A stretch of DNA of 64,000 nt from Clostridiales bacterium (GCA_018376135.1 JAHABX010000012.1:1-64000), one strand, 5' to 3'; positions 1 to 9,097 are shown, numbered from the stretch's first letter. The notes: generated by a model not told the origin, from the letters alone. Made by a program: numbers and translations.

Positions 1-1673
1 CATTCTTTTACCTTTACAGCACGGAAATCTGACTTGCTAAATGTATCGAAATCAACCATGTCTTCGAATAATGGTTCTACTTCTACATTAGAGAAATCAT
101 ATGTTTCTTTCACTTCAGCGATTGCTTTTTCCACTGTTTTTTCAACCGGAGCAGATTGTGCAGCATTGTTAGCTTCATTCTTTGCAGCCCCCATGCTCTT
201 CATTGTGGGGAACAGCAGTACATCACGAATCGCCGGGCTGTTGGTCAAAAGCATCACAAGACGGTCGATTCCATAACCGATACCGCCTGTAGGCGGCATA
301 CCGATCTCCAGGGCATTCAGGAAATCTTCATCCGTCGTATTGGCTTCCTCATCTCCTGCTGCAAGGGCTGCTTCCTGTGCCTTGAAACGCTCTCTCTGAT
401 CGATCGGGTCATTCAGCTCCGAGTAAGCATTCGCCATCTCACGGCCGGTGATGAACAGCTCGAAACGCTCGGTATATTCCGGCTTGTCCGGCTTCTTCTT
501 GGTCAGCGGTGAGATCTCGATCGGGTGATCCATAATGAAGGTCGGCTGGATCAGCTTCTCTTCACAATACTCCTCGAAGAACAGGCTCAGGATATCTCCC
601 TTTGCATGACGTGCCTCATATTCAATATGATGCTCATCTGCCAGCTTCTTCGCTGCTTCCGTGTCCGCTACCTGATCAAAATCAACGCCTGCGTATTTCT
701 TTACTGCGTCTACCATGGTCAGTCTCTCAAAAGGCTTTCCAAGGTCGATCATCATATCTCCATAGGGAACCATGGTCGTTCCGAGAACCTCCTGCGCCAC
801 ATAGCGGTACATGTTCTCTGTCAGATCCATCATTCCATAGTAATCTGTATATGCCTGATACAGCTCCATCAGCGTAAATTCCGGATTATGTCTGGTATCT
901 ACTCCCTCATTGCGGAATACGCGTCCGATCTCATATACCTTCTCCATACCTCCGACGATCAGTCTCTTCAGGTACAGCTCCAGAGAGATACGAAGCTTCA
1001 CATCCTCATCCAGTGCATTGTAATGGGTCTCGAAGGGTCTTGCTGCCGCTCCGCCCGCATTGGATACCAGCATGGGAGTCTCAACCTCCATAAAGCCCTG
1101 TCCGTCCAGATAACGGCGGATCGCGCTGATGATCCTGGAACGCTTTACAAAGGTATCCTTCACATCTTCATTCATGATCAGGTCTGTATATCTCTGACGA
1201 TATCTCAGATCTGTGTTAGTCAGTCCATGATATTTCTCCGGAAGGATCTGAAGGCTCTTGGATAACAGGGTGACAGCGGAAGCGTGGATAGAGATCTCAC
1301 CCGTCTTGGTACGGAATACCTCTCCCTCGATACCTACAATATCACCGATATCAAACTTCTTAAAATCCTTGTAGGAATCCTCTCCTATGCTGTCTCTTGC
1401 CACATAGGACTGGATATTGCCTTTCAGGTCCTGGATATTACAGAAGGAAGCCTTACCCATAACACGCTTCTGCATCACACGGCCTGCCACACGTGCGGTC
1501 TGTCCCTCCAGCTCCTCAAACTTATCCTTAATATCGCTGCTGTGATGAGTTACATCAAATTTGGTGATCTGAAACGGGTCCTTCCCCGCAGCCTGCAGCT
1601 CTGCCAGCTTCTCCCGGCGTACCTTGCGGAGCTGATTCAGATCCTGCTCCTGAACGTTCTTTGCCTCTGCCAT
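1..1673 (-). CDS. lysS: Lysyl-tRNA synthetase, class II, with C-terminal EMAP-type tRNA-binding domain (3' end cut by window edge)
   Basis: Charges tRNA-Lys with lysine in the cytoplasm. About 557 residues are visible from the start MAEAKNVQEQ. The order is an N-terminal OB-fold anticodon-binding domain (about residues 55-175), then the class II core with motif 2 (YEIGRVFRNEG) and motif 3 (GIGYGIDRLVML), the usual LysS end near FPTMKS, and then about 40 residues of linker followed by DMVDFDTFSKSDFRAVKVKE at the edge. That last segment is the start of the EMAP/Trbp111-like domain familiar from the MetG C-terminus, so the protein should be longer than the usual 490-500 residues. The start follows greA by 10 bases, so the two are probably co-transcribed. 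Confidence 0.95.
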   Translation of the reverse strand, partial: MAEAKNVQEQDLNQLRKVRREKLAELQAAGKDPFQITKFDVTHHSSDIKDKFEELEGQTARVAGRVMQKRVMGKASFCNIQDLKGNIQSYVARDSIGEDSYKDFKKFDIGDIVGIEGEVFRTKTGEISIHASAVTLLSKSLQILPEKYHGLTNTDLRYRQRYTDLIMNEDVKDTFVKRSRIISAIRRYLDGQGFMEVETPMLVSNAGGAAARPFETHYNALDEDVKLRISLELYLKRLIVGGMEKVYEIGRVFRNEGVDTRHNPEFTLMELYQAYTDYYGMMDLTENMYRYVAQEVLGTTMVPYGDMMIDLGKPFERLTMVDAVKKYAGVDFDQVADTEAAKKLADEHHIEYEARHAKGDILSLFFEEYCEEKLIQPTFIMDHPIEISPLTKKKPDKPEYTERFELFITGREMANAYSELNDPIDQRERFKAQEAALAAGDEEANTTDEDFLNALEIGMPPTGGIGYGIDRLVMLLTNSPAIRDVLLFPTMKSMGAAKNEANNAAQSAPVEKTVEKAIAEVKETYDFSNVEVEPLFEDMVDFDTFSKSDFRAVKVKE

Positions 1674-1683
1674 TTTCTTCTCC

Positions 1684-2166
1684 TTAGCCTGCTCTGTGAA
1701 TACTGAGCACCTTATACTGCACCACTCCTGACGGCGCTTCCACATCTACCACATCTCCAACTGCCGCACCGATCAGTGCGCGTCCGATCGGAGACTCATT
1801 GGAGATCTTATTCTGAAGGCTGCTTGCCTCAGAAGAGCCCACCAGTTTGTATTCTTCTTCTTCGTCATATTCAATATCCAGTACACGGACACTGCATCCG
1901 ATACTGATCTTATTCAGGTCGATCTCCTCCTCCAAAACGACTTCCGCGTTCTTCAGGATCTTTTCGATCTGCTCAATTCTTGCTTCAATGTCGCGCTGTT
2001 CGTCCTTCGCCGCATCATACTCTGCGTTCTCGGACAGATCGCCCTGCTCTCTTGCTTCCTTGATCTTCTGCGCGATCTCTTTTCTCTGAACTACCTTTAA
2101 ATCCTGCAGTTCATCCTCAAGCTTTTTCAAACCTTCATATGTCAGAATATTCTTCTTATCTGCCAT
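1684..2166 (-). CDS. greA: Transcription elongation factor GreA
   Basis: Binds the RNA polymerase secondary channel and stimulates cleavage of backtracked transcripts. The 160-residue length is normal. The N-terminal coiled coil (residues 8-75) carries the acidic tip in GDLSENAEYD near residues 42-51, and the C-terminal FKBP-like domain contains SNESPIGRALIGAAVGD. It lies just upstream of lysS, a pairing common in Firmicutes. The start MADKKNILTYEG is preceded by a GGTG-containing purine stretch. Confidence 0.97.
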   Translation of the reverse strand: MADKKNILTYEGLKKLEDELQDLKVVQRKEIAQKIKEAREQGDLSENAEYDAAKDEQRDIEARIEQIEKILKNAEVVLEEEIDLNKISIGCSVRVLDIEYDEEEEYKLVGSSEASSLQNKISNESPIGRALIGAAVGDVVDVEAPSGVVQYKVLSIHRAG

Positions 2167-2232
2167 CTTCTACACCTTCCATTCTGTCTTTCTATATACC
2201 GCATTCAGGAAAATATGATGATATTTCCCTCC

Positions 2233-2676
2233 CTAACTAATCATGGTATTATAACTTACCCCTGATATAATGTCAAGATGCTTTTCCCATTCATGCAGGT
2301 CCAGCACCAGTTCTCCCGGCGTATCCAGCACCGGAACCGCCTCCACCGTCATGATGAGCAGTCCGTGCTCTCTCATTGCCTCCTCCTCCAGCTCTGTGAA
2401 TTCCTCCGGCCTTTGGGTCACCACGTAAAGCACATTCAGATCTGCCATCAAAAGCTCCGTGATCCGGAGGATCTGATATGCCTGCTGCTCCTCATTGTCG
2501 ATGAGCACCAGCTCCAGATCCCTTTTGGAGATTCCTCTCTCCCGCCGGAACCAGGTCAGGACTTCAGAAGCCTTTCCTATATATATAAGAAAACTCTTCT
2601 TCTCCTCCCGGACAACGATCTCCTCTGTCCTCTTATCCTTCCTCCAGAGTGAACGCAGCTTCTGAAAAAACCTCAT
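2233..2676 (-). CDS. Conserved protein of unknown function
   Basis: A 147-residue protein beginning MRFFQKLRSLWRKD. This second ATG is preferred over one 21 bases upstream because it has an AGGAG site 10 bases before it. It has a basic N-terminus (KLRSLWRKDKR), no signal peptide and no membrane segment. The middle reads like an alpha/beta domain (LIYIGKASEVLTWFRRE, LELVLIDNEEQQAYQIL, LNVLYVVTQRPEEF). I do not recognise a family. It sits between greA and dusB on the same strand, 66 bases upstream of greA, and may belong to that operon. Confidence 0.7.
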   Translation of the reverse strand: MRFFQKLRSLWRKDKRTEEIVVREEKKSFLIYIGKASEVLTWFRRERGISKRDLELVLIDNEEQQAYQILRITELLMADLNVLYVVTQRPEEFTELEEEAMREHGLLIMTVEAVPVLDTPGELVLDLHEWEKHLDIISGVSYNTMIS

Positions 2677-2713
2677 ATGGGATACGCTCCTGTACATTTC
2701 ACTCTAGTATATG

Positions 2714-3676
2714 TCAAAGCCCTCTGATTAAATCCTCCAATTGCTCCAGACTTTCCACCTCATTGACCTTTGCCCGGAGCTTTGCTGAATTGGGGAAGCC
2801 TGCGGTATACCACGCCACATGCTTGCGCATCTCCCGGATGCCGGTATAGCTTCCCTTATACTCCACCAGAAGACCCGCATGGCGCAGGATCATCTTCTTT
2901 ACTTCTTCCATGGAGGGCTTTTCCGCCTGCTGACCGGTCTCCATCCAGTGAAGGATCTGACGGAAGATCCACGGATTTCCCTGTGCTCCTCTGCCGATCA
3001 TAATGCCGTCACAGCCGGTCTGCTGCCAAAGCCTCTGCGCGTCCTCCGGACAGGCCACGTCGCCGTTTCCGATGACCGGTATCCGCACCGCCTCTTTTAC
3101 CCGGCGGATAATATCCCAGTCCGCTTTTCCATGATAATACTGTTCCCGTGTTCTTCCATGAACTGCCACCGCGGCGGCTCCGCATGCCTCCGCGATCCTG
3201 GCGATCTCCACTGCATTCACATGCTCCTCGTCAAAGCCTTTTCGGATCTTGACGGTTACCGGCTTCCGGATCGCCTTCACGGTCTTCGTCACGATCTCTT
3301 CCACCAGACGGGGATCCTTCATAAGCGCGGAACCCTCTCCATTGCCTGCCACCTTGGGAACGGGGCATCCCATGTTGATGTCCAGAATGGAAAATGGCCG
3401 GTCCTCGATGCGCTTCGCCATCTCGCTGATGATATCCGGATCAGAACCAAAGAGCTGAAGTGACACCGGCGGTTCTCTGTCATCGATTGCCAGCAGACTC
3501 TCCGTATTTTTATTTTTAAAATAAATTGCCTTGGCGCTGATCATCTCCATACACAGAAGACCTGCTCCCTGCTCCTTGCAGAGCAGACGAAATGGCAGGT
3601 CAGTCACCCCTGCCATTGGCGCAAGTATCAGATTGTTCTGCAATGTCACATCGCCGATCTGTAATGTCTGTATCAT
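2714..3676 (-). CDS. dusB: tRNA-dihydrouridine synthase
   Basis: FMN-dependent reduction of specific uridines in the tRNA D-loop to dihydrouridine. The 320-residue protein has the full TIM-barrel family pattern: LAPMAGVTDLPFR at the N-terminus, INMGCPVPKV near residue 100 with the catalytic cysteine, VKIRKGFD, the phosphate-binding AVHGRTREQYY, and IGNGDV/GIMIGRGAQGNPWIF. The start overlaps the stop of the upstream small gene (ATGA), indicating translational coupling. DusB is the usual Dus paralog of Firmicutes; the exact uridine position cannot be read from sequence. Confidence 0.93.
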   Translation of the reverse strand: MIQTLQIGDVTLQNNLILAPMAGVTDLPFRLLCKEQGAGLLCMEMISAKAIYFKNKNTESLLAIDDREPPVSLQLFGSDPDIISEMAKRIEDRPFSILDINMGCPVPKVAGNGEGSALMKDPRLVEEIVTKTVKAIRKPVTVKIRKGFDEEHVNAVEIARIAEACGAAAVAVHGRTREQYYHGKADWDIIRRVKEAVRIPVIGNGDVACPEDAQRLWQQTGCDGIMIGRGAQGNPWIFRQILHWMETGQQAEKPSMEEVKKMILRHAGLLVEYKGSYTGIREMRKHVAWYTAGFPNSAKLRAKVNEVESLEQLEDLIRGL

Positions 3677-4005
3677 TCTGCATCCTCACCCAGGAAAAAG
3701 ACCCTGTAATAAAGCTCCAGCGCCTGCAGAAGCTCCGCCTTCTCCCGCTGGATCTGCCGGATCTTCAGTTCGCTGCCGATCTCATCGAAGAGCAGATCGC
3801 CCTCATCCACCGATACCTCCAGCTGCAGCTCTCCATCCTCATCGAAACAGAGCGTCAGCACGCCTCCCACGTCCTCCGTAAAAAGAACGCACATGATCTT
3901 CAGCTCATCCTGGATCTGAGAAGGAAGTCCTTTAAAATCCTCATTCAAATAATATTTCTGCTCATAGGCGCTGGCGCCGCAGAGCACTACCCGATCCTGA
4001 TACAT
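3673..4005 (-). CDS. Small conserved acidic protein of unknown function
   Basis: A 110-residue soluble, acidic protein (MYQDRVVLCGASAYEQKYYL...). It has an alternating beta pattern in the middle (IMCVLFTEDVGGVLTLCFDEDGELQLEVSV) and a C-terminal helix with KIRQIQREKAELLQALELYY. No catalytic motif is visible. I believe related proteins are widespread in Lachnospiraceae next to dusB and birA, but I cannot name a function. Its stop overlaps the dusB start by four bases and it starts 15 bases after the birA stop, so it is part of a birA-unknown-dusB run. Confidence 0.75.
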   Translation of the reverse strand: MYQDRVVLCGASAYEQKYYLNEDFKGLPSQIQDELKIMCVLFTEDVGGVLTLCFDEDGELQLEVSVDEGDLLFDEIGSELKIRQIQREKAELLQALELYYRVFFLGEDAE

Positions 4006-4019
4006 CCCGTCTCTCTCCT

Positions 4020-5000
4020 CTATACATAACCGTAAAGCCCGCGTACGGACACCTCTCCCGCATATACGCAGACCTGTTCTCCATTTTCCTTCAGCACGAC
4101 CAGTTCACCCAGCTCATTGATGCCCTCCGTCGTTCCTGTATATTCATTTCCCGGCTCCAGGACCCGGATCTGCTTTCCGCAGTTGACGCACAGTTCGTTA
4201 TATTCACCGCGCAGCCCGGACAGATCCTCTGTCCGCACAAATATCTCATACAGCGCTTCCAGCTCCATCATAACAGCCGCCGCCAGCCCGGCCCGGGATA
4301 CCTTCTGACCCAGCTCCAGGAACAGGGAGCCTGCCCGGTCCCTCAGCTCCTCCGGAAACTCCTCCTGATTCACGTTGATGCCGGTTCCCACAACCACATA
4401 GTTGATATAGTCGATCTCCGTATTCATCTCTGTAAGAATGCCGCAGACCTTCTTCCCATTCACTACCACATCGTTGGGCCATTTGATCTGTGCATGCAGT
4501 CCGGTGGTGCTTCGGATCCCACGTGCCACTGCCATTGCCATCAAAAGCGTCAGGCGGGAAGCATGCTCCGGACGGATGCCCGGGCGCAGCATCAGGGTCA
4601 TCATTACATTTTCACCCTTATGTGTCACCCAGCTTCTGCCTCTCCTTCCCTTGCCGCCGGTCTGTTCATCCGTTACCACAAGCGTTCCTTCCGGCGCACC
4701 TTCCTCTGCCAGCTTTTTGGCATAGGTATTGGTGGAATCCACGCTTTCCAGATAGATACAGTTCTTTCCCATCCACCGGGTCTGAAGCCGGCTTCCCAGC
4801 TCCTCTGCCGTTATCACATTGGGCGCCTCGCAGATCCGGTAGCCCTTATTCTTCACCGCTTCGATCTCGTATCCCTCTTCCTTCAGCTGCCGGATCACCT
4901 TCCAGACTGCTGTCCGGGATACGCCAAAGTGATCACAGAGCTGCTGCCCCGAGATAAAATCTCCTGATTCTCTCAGTATCTTCAGTAATTCTGCCTTCAT
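4020..5000 (-). CDS. birA: Biotin--[acetyl-CoA-carboxylase] ligase / biotin operon repressor
   Basis: Attaches biotin to biotin carboxyl carrier proteins and, through its N-terminal winged helix, can repress biotin genes. I start it at MKAELLKILRES (326 residues), because upstream in-frame codons overlap the preceding gene. The wHTH spans residues 1-60 (GQQLCDHFGVSRTAVWKVIRQL). The ligase core has ESVDSTNTYAKKL, the biotinyl-AMP loop GGKGRRGRSW, and KWPNDVVVNGKKVCGILTE. The C-terminal SH3-like domain ends in VYAGEVSVRGLYGYV. It is the bifunctional class. The start overlaps the stop of the small membrane protein gene upstream. Confidence 0.95.
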   Translation of the reverse strand: MKAELLKILRESGDFISGQQLCDHFGVSRTAVWKVIRQLKEEGYEIEAVKNKGYRICEAPNVITAEELGSRLQTRWMGKNCIYLESVDSTNTYAKKLAEEGAPEGTLVVTDEQTGGKGRRGRSWVTHKGENVMMTLMLRPGIRPEHASRLTLLMAMAVARGIRSTTGLHAQIKWPNDVVVNGKKVCGILTEMNTEIDYINYVVVGTGINVNQEEFPEELRDRAGSLFLELGQKVSRAGLAAAVMMELEALYEIFVRTEDLSGLRGEYNELCVNCGKQIRVLEPGNEYTGTTEGINELGELVVLKENGEQVCVYAGEVSVRGLYGYV

Positions 5001-5266
5001 ACCATTCCTCCCAGACGCAGAAGTGAAAGGACCAGTCCGGTCAGCATGACGATCACCAGAAGCGCCTCGATCATACAGGCAAACATCCGGTTCTGCATCC
5101 ACTCGCGGACTGCCCCCAGCACATAGATCAGTGTGCCCGCCGCAAAAGCCAGCGGCATCACTGCTTCACAGCAGCCCGTATCCGAACCGATCAGAAATGC
5201 CAGCGCCAGGATCAGCAGACTCATCCATATCACGATGATTCGATATTTTCCCAGCAAAAATCTCAT
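4997..5266 (-). CDS. Small integral membrane protein, unknown function
   Basis: An 89-residue protein starting MRFLLGKYRIIVIWM, chosen because GGAAATAAGG precedes this ATG; upstream in-frame codons run into argF. Three hydrophobic segments are visible: IIVIWMSLLILALAFLIG, AVMPLAFAAGTLIYVLGAV and ACMIEALLVIVMLTGLVLSLL. There are no catalytic motifs. It lies 16 bases downstream of argF and overlaps the birA start by four bases, so it is in the same transcription unit. Confidence 0.7.
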   Translation of the reverse strand: MRFLLGKYRIIVIWMSLLILALAFLIGSDTGCCEAVMPLAFAAGTLIYVLGAVREWMQNRMFACMIEALLVIVMLTGLVLSLLRLGGMV

Positions 5267-5282
5267 ATCCTTATTTCCTCTG

Positions 5283-6269
5283 TTATGCGCCCAGCGTTGC
5301 GGCCATGACTGCCTTAATGGTATGCATCCGGTTCTCTGCCTCATCAAATACGACCGACTGGACAGATTCAAATACTTCATCCGTTACTTCCATTGCATCA
5401 ATGCCGAACTTCTCACTGATCTCTTTTCCGATCTTCGTATGCAGATCATGGAATGCCGGAAGGCAGTGCATAAATACTGCCTGAGAGCCTGCATTCTCCA
5501 TCACCGCTCTGTTTACCTGATATGGGAACAGATCCCTGATCCGCTCTGCCCATACTTCATCCGGCTCACCCATGGATACCCATACATCTGTATAGATCAC
5601 GTCAGCGCCCTTTGTCGCCTTCTGCACATCCTCTTCCAGCGTGATCTTTGCCCCGGTCTCCTTTGCGATCTCCCGGCACTGTGCCACCAGCTCCGGTGAC
5701 GGCCAGTATTTCTTCGGTGCGCAGGCGGTGAAATCCATGCCCATCTTCGCACAGCCTACCATCCAGGAATTGCCCATATTGTAACGGGCGTCTCCCATAT
5801 AGACCACCTTTACCTTCAGAGTTCCAAAATGCTCACGGATGGTCAGCATGTCTGCCAGGATCTGCGTAGGGTGAAATTCATTGGTCAGTCCGTTCCATAC
5901 GGGAACTCCCGCATACTTCGCCAGCTCCTCCACGATATCCTGTCCGAAACCGCGGTATTCGATGCCCTCGTACATTCTTCCAAGCACCCGGGCAGTATCC
6001 GCGATACTCTCCTTTTTACCGATCTGAGAACCGCTCGGATCCAGATAGGTGGTTCCCATCCCAAGATCATGAGCCGCCACCTCAAAGGAGCATCTGGTTC
6101 TGGTGCTTGTCTTCTCAAAGATCAGCGCCACGTTTCTGCCCCGCAGGGTATCCACGGGAATCCCCTTTTTCTTCTTGTCCTTCAGCTCTGCCGCCAGATC
6201 AAGGAGATACTGCATCTCCTCCGGTGTGTAATCCAGTAATTTTAAAAAGCTTCTTCCTTTTAAATCCAT
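5283..6269 (-). CDS. argF: Ornithine carbamoyltransferase
   Basis: Transfers the carbamoyl group to ornithine to form citrulline in arginine biosynthesis (or the reverse in deiminase catabolism). I start it at MDLKGRSFLKLLDYTPEEM (328 residues), preceded by GGGAGGAAATACACAG. The carbamoyl-phosphate loop is STRTRCSFEVA. FHPTQILADM, the ornithine-binding VSMGEP loop and HCLPAFHD near the C-terminus are all intact. No arcA or arcC gene is next to it, so the biosynthetic role is more likely, but the sequence alone does not decide between argF and arcB. Confidence 0.93.
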   Translation of the reverse strand: MDLKGRSFLKLLDYTPEEMQYLLDLAAELKDKKKKGIPVDTLRGRNVALIFEKTSTRTRCSFEVAAHDLGMGTTYLDPSGSQIGKKESIADTARVLGRMYEGIEYRGFGQDIVEELAKYAGVPVWNGLTNEFHPTQILADMLTIREHFGTLKVKVVYMGDARYNMGNSWMVGCAKMGMDFTACAPKKYWPSPELVAQCREIAKETGAKITLEEDVQKATKGADVIYTDVWVSMGEPDEVWAERIRDLFPYQVNRAVMENAGSQAVFMHCLPAFHDLHTKIGKEISEKFGIDAMEVTDEVFESVQSVVFDEAENRMHTIKAVMAATLGA

Positions 6270-6328
6270 CTGTGTATTTCCTCCCATTCTCAGGCTCTCT
6301 GCCATATATTTCACTATTCGCACAAACA

Positions 6329-6350
6329 GGCTGGCGCATATGCGTCAGCC
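6329..6350 (-). terminator. Inverted repeat downstream of the SPFH gene, probable terminator
   Basis: A 22-base near-perfect palindrome, GGCTGRCGCA on one side and its complement on the other with a single G-T pair, lies 22 bases past the SPFH gene stop. On the minus strand it is followed by TGTTTGTG. The poor T-run makes it a moderate candidate. Confidence 0.45.
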
Positions 6351-6372
6351 CGGTATATGAACGATCTGTCTG

Positions 6373-7293
6373 TTATGAATCCTTTCCTACTTCAACTACC
6401 GAAGACACCAGTCCTGCAAGCTTCTGGATCTCGGACGGGATAATGATCTTCGTCGCCTGTCCGTCTGCAGCCTTCGCAAATGCCTCCAGGCTCTTCAGCT
6501 GGATCACTGCTTCATCCACTCCGACTTCCTTCAGGAAACGCAGACCGTCCGCATTCGCCTGCTGCACCTTCAGGATCGCCTCTGCCTGACCTTCCGCTTC
6601 CTTGATCATCTTCTCCTTCTCGGCCTCTGCTCTCAGGATCGCTGCCTGCTTCTCAGCCTCTGCATCCAGAATCGCAGACTCCTTATGTCCCTCTGCAACC
6701 AGAATGGTGGACTTCTTCTCACCCTCTGCCTTCAGGATCGCTTCACGGCGCTCACGCTCTGCCTTCATCTGCTTCTCCATGGCATCCTGGATCGCTGCAG
6801 GTGGAATGATGTTCTTCAGCTCTACACGATTTACCTTGATGCCCCACGGGTCAGTCGCCACATCCAGAGATGCGCGCATCTTCGTGTTAATGGTCTCGCG
6901 GGAGGTCAGCGTCTGGTCAAGCTCCAGATCACCGATGATGTTGCGAAGGGTCGTAGCGGTCAGATTCTCAATGGCCATGATCGGATTCTCAACTCCATAA
7001 GCAAAGAGCTTCGGATCCGTGATCTGGAAGAATACGACCGTATCGATCCGCATGGTTACGTTATCCTTTGTAATTACAGGCTGAGGGGCAAAATCCACTA
7101 CCTGCTCCTTCAGGGTCACTCTTCTTGCCACACGGTCAATAAAAGGAGCTTTGAAATGAATACCAACTCCCCAGGTTCCGTTGTAAGCACCCAGCCGCTC
7201 CATGACAAGCGCAGTCGCCTGCGGAACGATCTTGATACAGGATGCAAGAATGATCAGAATGACTAATACTAATACAGCTGCTAAAATTGGCAT
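6373..7293 (-). CDS. SPFH/stomatin-like membrane protein (QmcA family)
   Basis: A 306-residue stomatin/prohibitin-fold protein. The N-terminal membrane segment is AAVLVLVILIILASCIKIV. The SPFH domain follows (residues 20-180, IVPQATALVMERLGAYNGTW, VDFAPQPVITKDNVTMRIDTV). A long alanine- and glutamate-rich coiled coil comes next (about residues 185-250, ERREAILKAEGEKKSTILVA). Such proteins form oligomeric scaffolds in detergent-resistant membrane domains. The NfeD-like gene ends exactly one codon before its start (TAA then ATG, after AAAGGAGG), the classical stomatin/NfeD operon. Confidence 0.9.
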   Translation of the reverse strand: MPILAAVLVLVILIILASCIKIVPQATALVMERLGAYNGTWGVGIHFKAPFIDRVARRVTLKEQVVDFAPQPVITKDNVTMRIDTVVFFQITDPKLFAYGVENPIMAIENLTATTLRNIIGDLELDQTLTSRETINTKMRASLDVATDPWGIKVNRVELKNIIPPAAIQDAMEKQMKAERERREAILKAEGEKKSTILVAEGHKESAILDAEAEKQAAILRAEAEKEKMIKEAEGQAEAILKVQQANADGLRFLKEVGVDEAVIQLKSLEAFAKAADGQATKIIIPSEIQKLAGLVSSVVEVGKDS

Positions 7294-7746
7294 TTATTTT
7301 TCCTCCTTTATCTCTTCCACGATCAGCTTTACGCCCTCGATGGTACAGATTCTCACTTTGCTGCCTGCCGGAATCACACAGGCGTCATCTTTGCTTCGCG
7401 CGGTCCAGCTCACATCTGCCAGCATGACCTCTCCGGTCTGGGCAAGATTGTTGATCTCTCCGGTCACCACTGCAGTCTTTCCTTCAAGACTGTCTGCATT
7501 GGTCTTTGTAATCCCCTTTTTCATGTACCGCAGCGCCGCAGGACGGGTAATAATCAAAAGAGCCAGAGAGAGCACCAGGAAAATGGTCCGCTGCGTTGTG
7601 GGGCTGGCACCGAAAAAGGTGGATATAAACGCCGCCAGCGCGCCTCCTGCAAACCAGATGGTGGTCAGACCCATAGTTGCAATCTCGATGATCAAAAGTA
7701 TGATAATAAGTCCAAGCCAGATGATTGCCGGGTTCACTGTTAACAT
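7294..7746 (-). CDS. NfeD-like membrane protein
   Basis: A 150-residue short-form NfeD: three to four hydrophobic segments at the N-terminus (AIIWLGLIIILLIIEIATMG, TIWFAGGALAAFISTFFG, TIFLVLSLALLIITRP) followed by an OB-fold domain (LEGKTAVVTGEINNLAQTGEVML, KVRICTIEGVKLIVEEI). It lacks the serine-protease part of long NfeD proteins. In other bacteria the short form pairs physically with stomatin-type SPFH proteins, and here it is directly upstream of and translationally adjacent to one. Confidence 0.88.
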   Translation of the reverse strand: MLTVNPAIIWLGLIIILLIIEIATMGLTTIWFAGGALAAFISTFFGASPTTQRTIFLVLSLALLIITRPAALRYMKKGITKTNADSLEGKTAVVTGEINNLAQTGEVMLADVSWTARSKDDACVIPAGSKVRICTIEGVKLIVEEIKEEK

Positions 7747-7857
7747 GATGTTTTACCCCCATTCTTTCATTATTGTACCCATTATACTGCATTCTGTCTC
7801 TCTTGACAATAAGGGGAATGCATCCATATAAAATGTAAGAATTTCCCCCTGATACAG

Positions 7858-7891
7858 AATACCGGAAGCTGATTCTTCAGCTTCCGGTATT
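7858..7891 (-). terminator. Hairpin downstream of the DUF819 gene
   Basis: A perfect 15-base inverted repeat (AATACCGGAAGCTGA and complement, loop TTCT) 18 bases past the DUF819 stop. The T-run after it on the minus strand is short, so termination may be partial. Confidence 0.6.
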
Positions 7892-7909
7892 CCGTAAGAC
7901 AGAAATTCT

Positions 7910-9073
7910 CTATGAGAATAATGACATAATATTTGCCACGATAAGGCCCCCGCCGGTACCGATGACATAACCCATCAGAGCCATCAGGACTCCGACCGGA
8001 ACAAGTGCTCCGCTGTATGCGCCTGCAAGAATCGGTGCGGATGCGGAACCGCCGATATTTGCAAGAGATGCAACGCCGCAGGTGAACATATCCAGATGGA
8101 AGATCTTGGCGATCACCACAAGGATAATGCCGTGGATACCCAGGATCATGAAGCCTGCAATGATCCATGCCGGTGCATCCGTAAGCTCCAGGAAGCTTGC
8201 ACGGGATGCAAGAAGAGCAACAACGGAATAGAGCATTACGTTGGAAAGCTCGGTGGTTCCTGCCATCTTGCCTACCGGAGTCACCGCTCCTACCAGACCT
8301 GCAAGCGTAATAAACAGGACGGTCCAGGTGGACTTGTCAAGGAACGGAGCCATACTGTTGAGCGATGCGCCGAAGTTCTGTCCGACTGCGGACACAACCA
8401 GGGACAGACCCAGCAGAAGGATAATGTTCACAAACGTAATATTGGAGTCCGTTGTCTTCACATCCTCCTCCAGACGTCTGGATACCTCGTCCAGAGTCGT
8501 CGTATCCGCTTTTGCCCACTTGTTGAACTTGGGCGCCAGATTGATCGCCCAAAGCAGGAACATAACCCAGATAGAATAGTCGATGGAGTCAACCACCAGC
8601 GCATATGCCATGTCCGCCTCACTGATATCCAGAGCCGCCTGTACCGCGATCATATTGCCGGAGCCGCCCATCCAGCTTCCGCACAGAGCGCCCAGAGCCT
8701 TCCATGCATCCGGTCCCAGCGGTCCCCGCATAACAGCGTAGGTCACCACAAAAGCAAAGCCGATAGACAGAGACGCCGCAAAGAATCCTCCCAGCATCCT
8801 CGGTCCCAGCTTCAGGATCTTACGGATGTCGCAGCGAAGCAGCATCAGGAAGATCATTGCAAACAGGATATTGTTCTTCAATGCGGAATAGGCAGGCTTG
8901 GTCGCCTCCATGTCCCATACCTTTAAGGTACAGAAGATCATCGTGATCAGATACAGAAGCACGATCGGCGGAGCATAATCGAAGAACTTGGATTTCGTGT
9001 ACCTCTGCAGCCACACGAGAATAGCAGCGATGAAGATCAGCACTGCTATGTAAGTAAAGCCATTGGTAATCAT
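7910..9073 (-). CDS. DUF819 family integral membrane protein (probable transporter)
   Basis: A 387-residue protein starting MITNGFTYIAVLIF, preceded by GAGAGGGGAAAC. About ten hydrophobic segments are visible, with a glycine-rich pair GSWMGGSGNMIAVQAAL and CGVASLANIGGSASAPILAG, typical of the DUF819 (YjcL-like) family. The substrate is not established. It is divergent from a dipeptide epimerase gene across a 117-base promoter region that holds a palindrome, and a dipeptidase lies beyond. From that context I infer transport of a murein-type dipeptide such as L-Ala-D-Glu. Confidence 0.85.
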   Translation of the reverse strand: MITNGFTYIAVLIFIAAILVWLQRYTKSKFFDYAPPIVLLYLITMIFCTLKVWDMEATKPAYSALKNNILFAMIFLMLLRCDIRKILKLGPRMLGGFFAASLSIGFAFVVTYAVMRGPLGPDAWKALGALCGSWMGGSGNMIAVQAALDISEADMAYALVVDSIDYSIWVMFLLWAINLAPKFNKWAKADTTTLDEVSRRLEEDVKTTDSNITFVNIILLLGLSLVVSAVGQNFGASLNSMAPFLDKSTWTVLFITLAGLVGAVTPVGKMAGTTELSNVMLYSVVALLASRASFLELTDAPAWIIAGFMILGIHGIILVVIAKIFHLDMFTCGVASLANIGGSASAPILAGAYSGALVPVGVLMALMGYVIGTGGGLIVANIMSLFS

Positions 9074-9097
9074 TATTTGTTTCCCCTCTCTAGTGAT

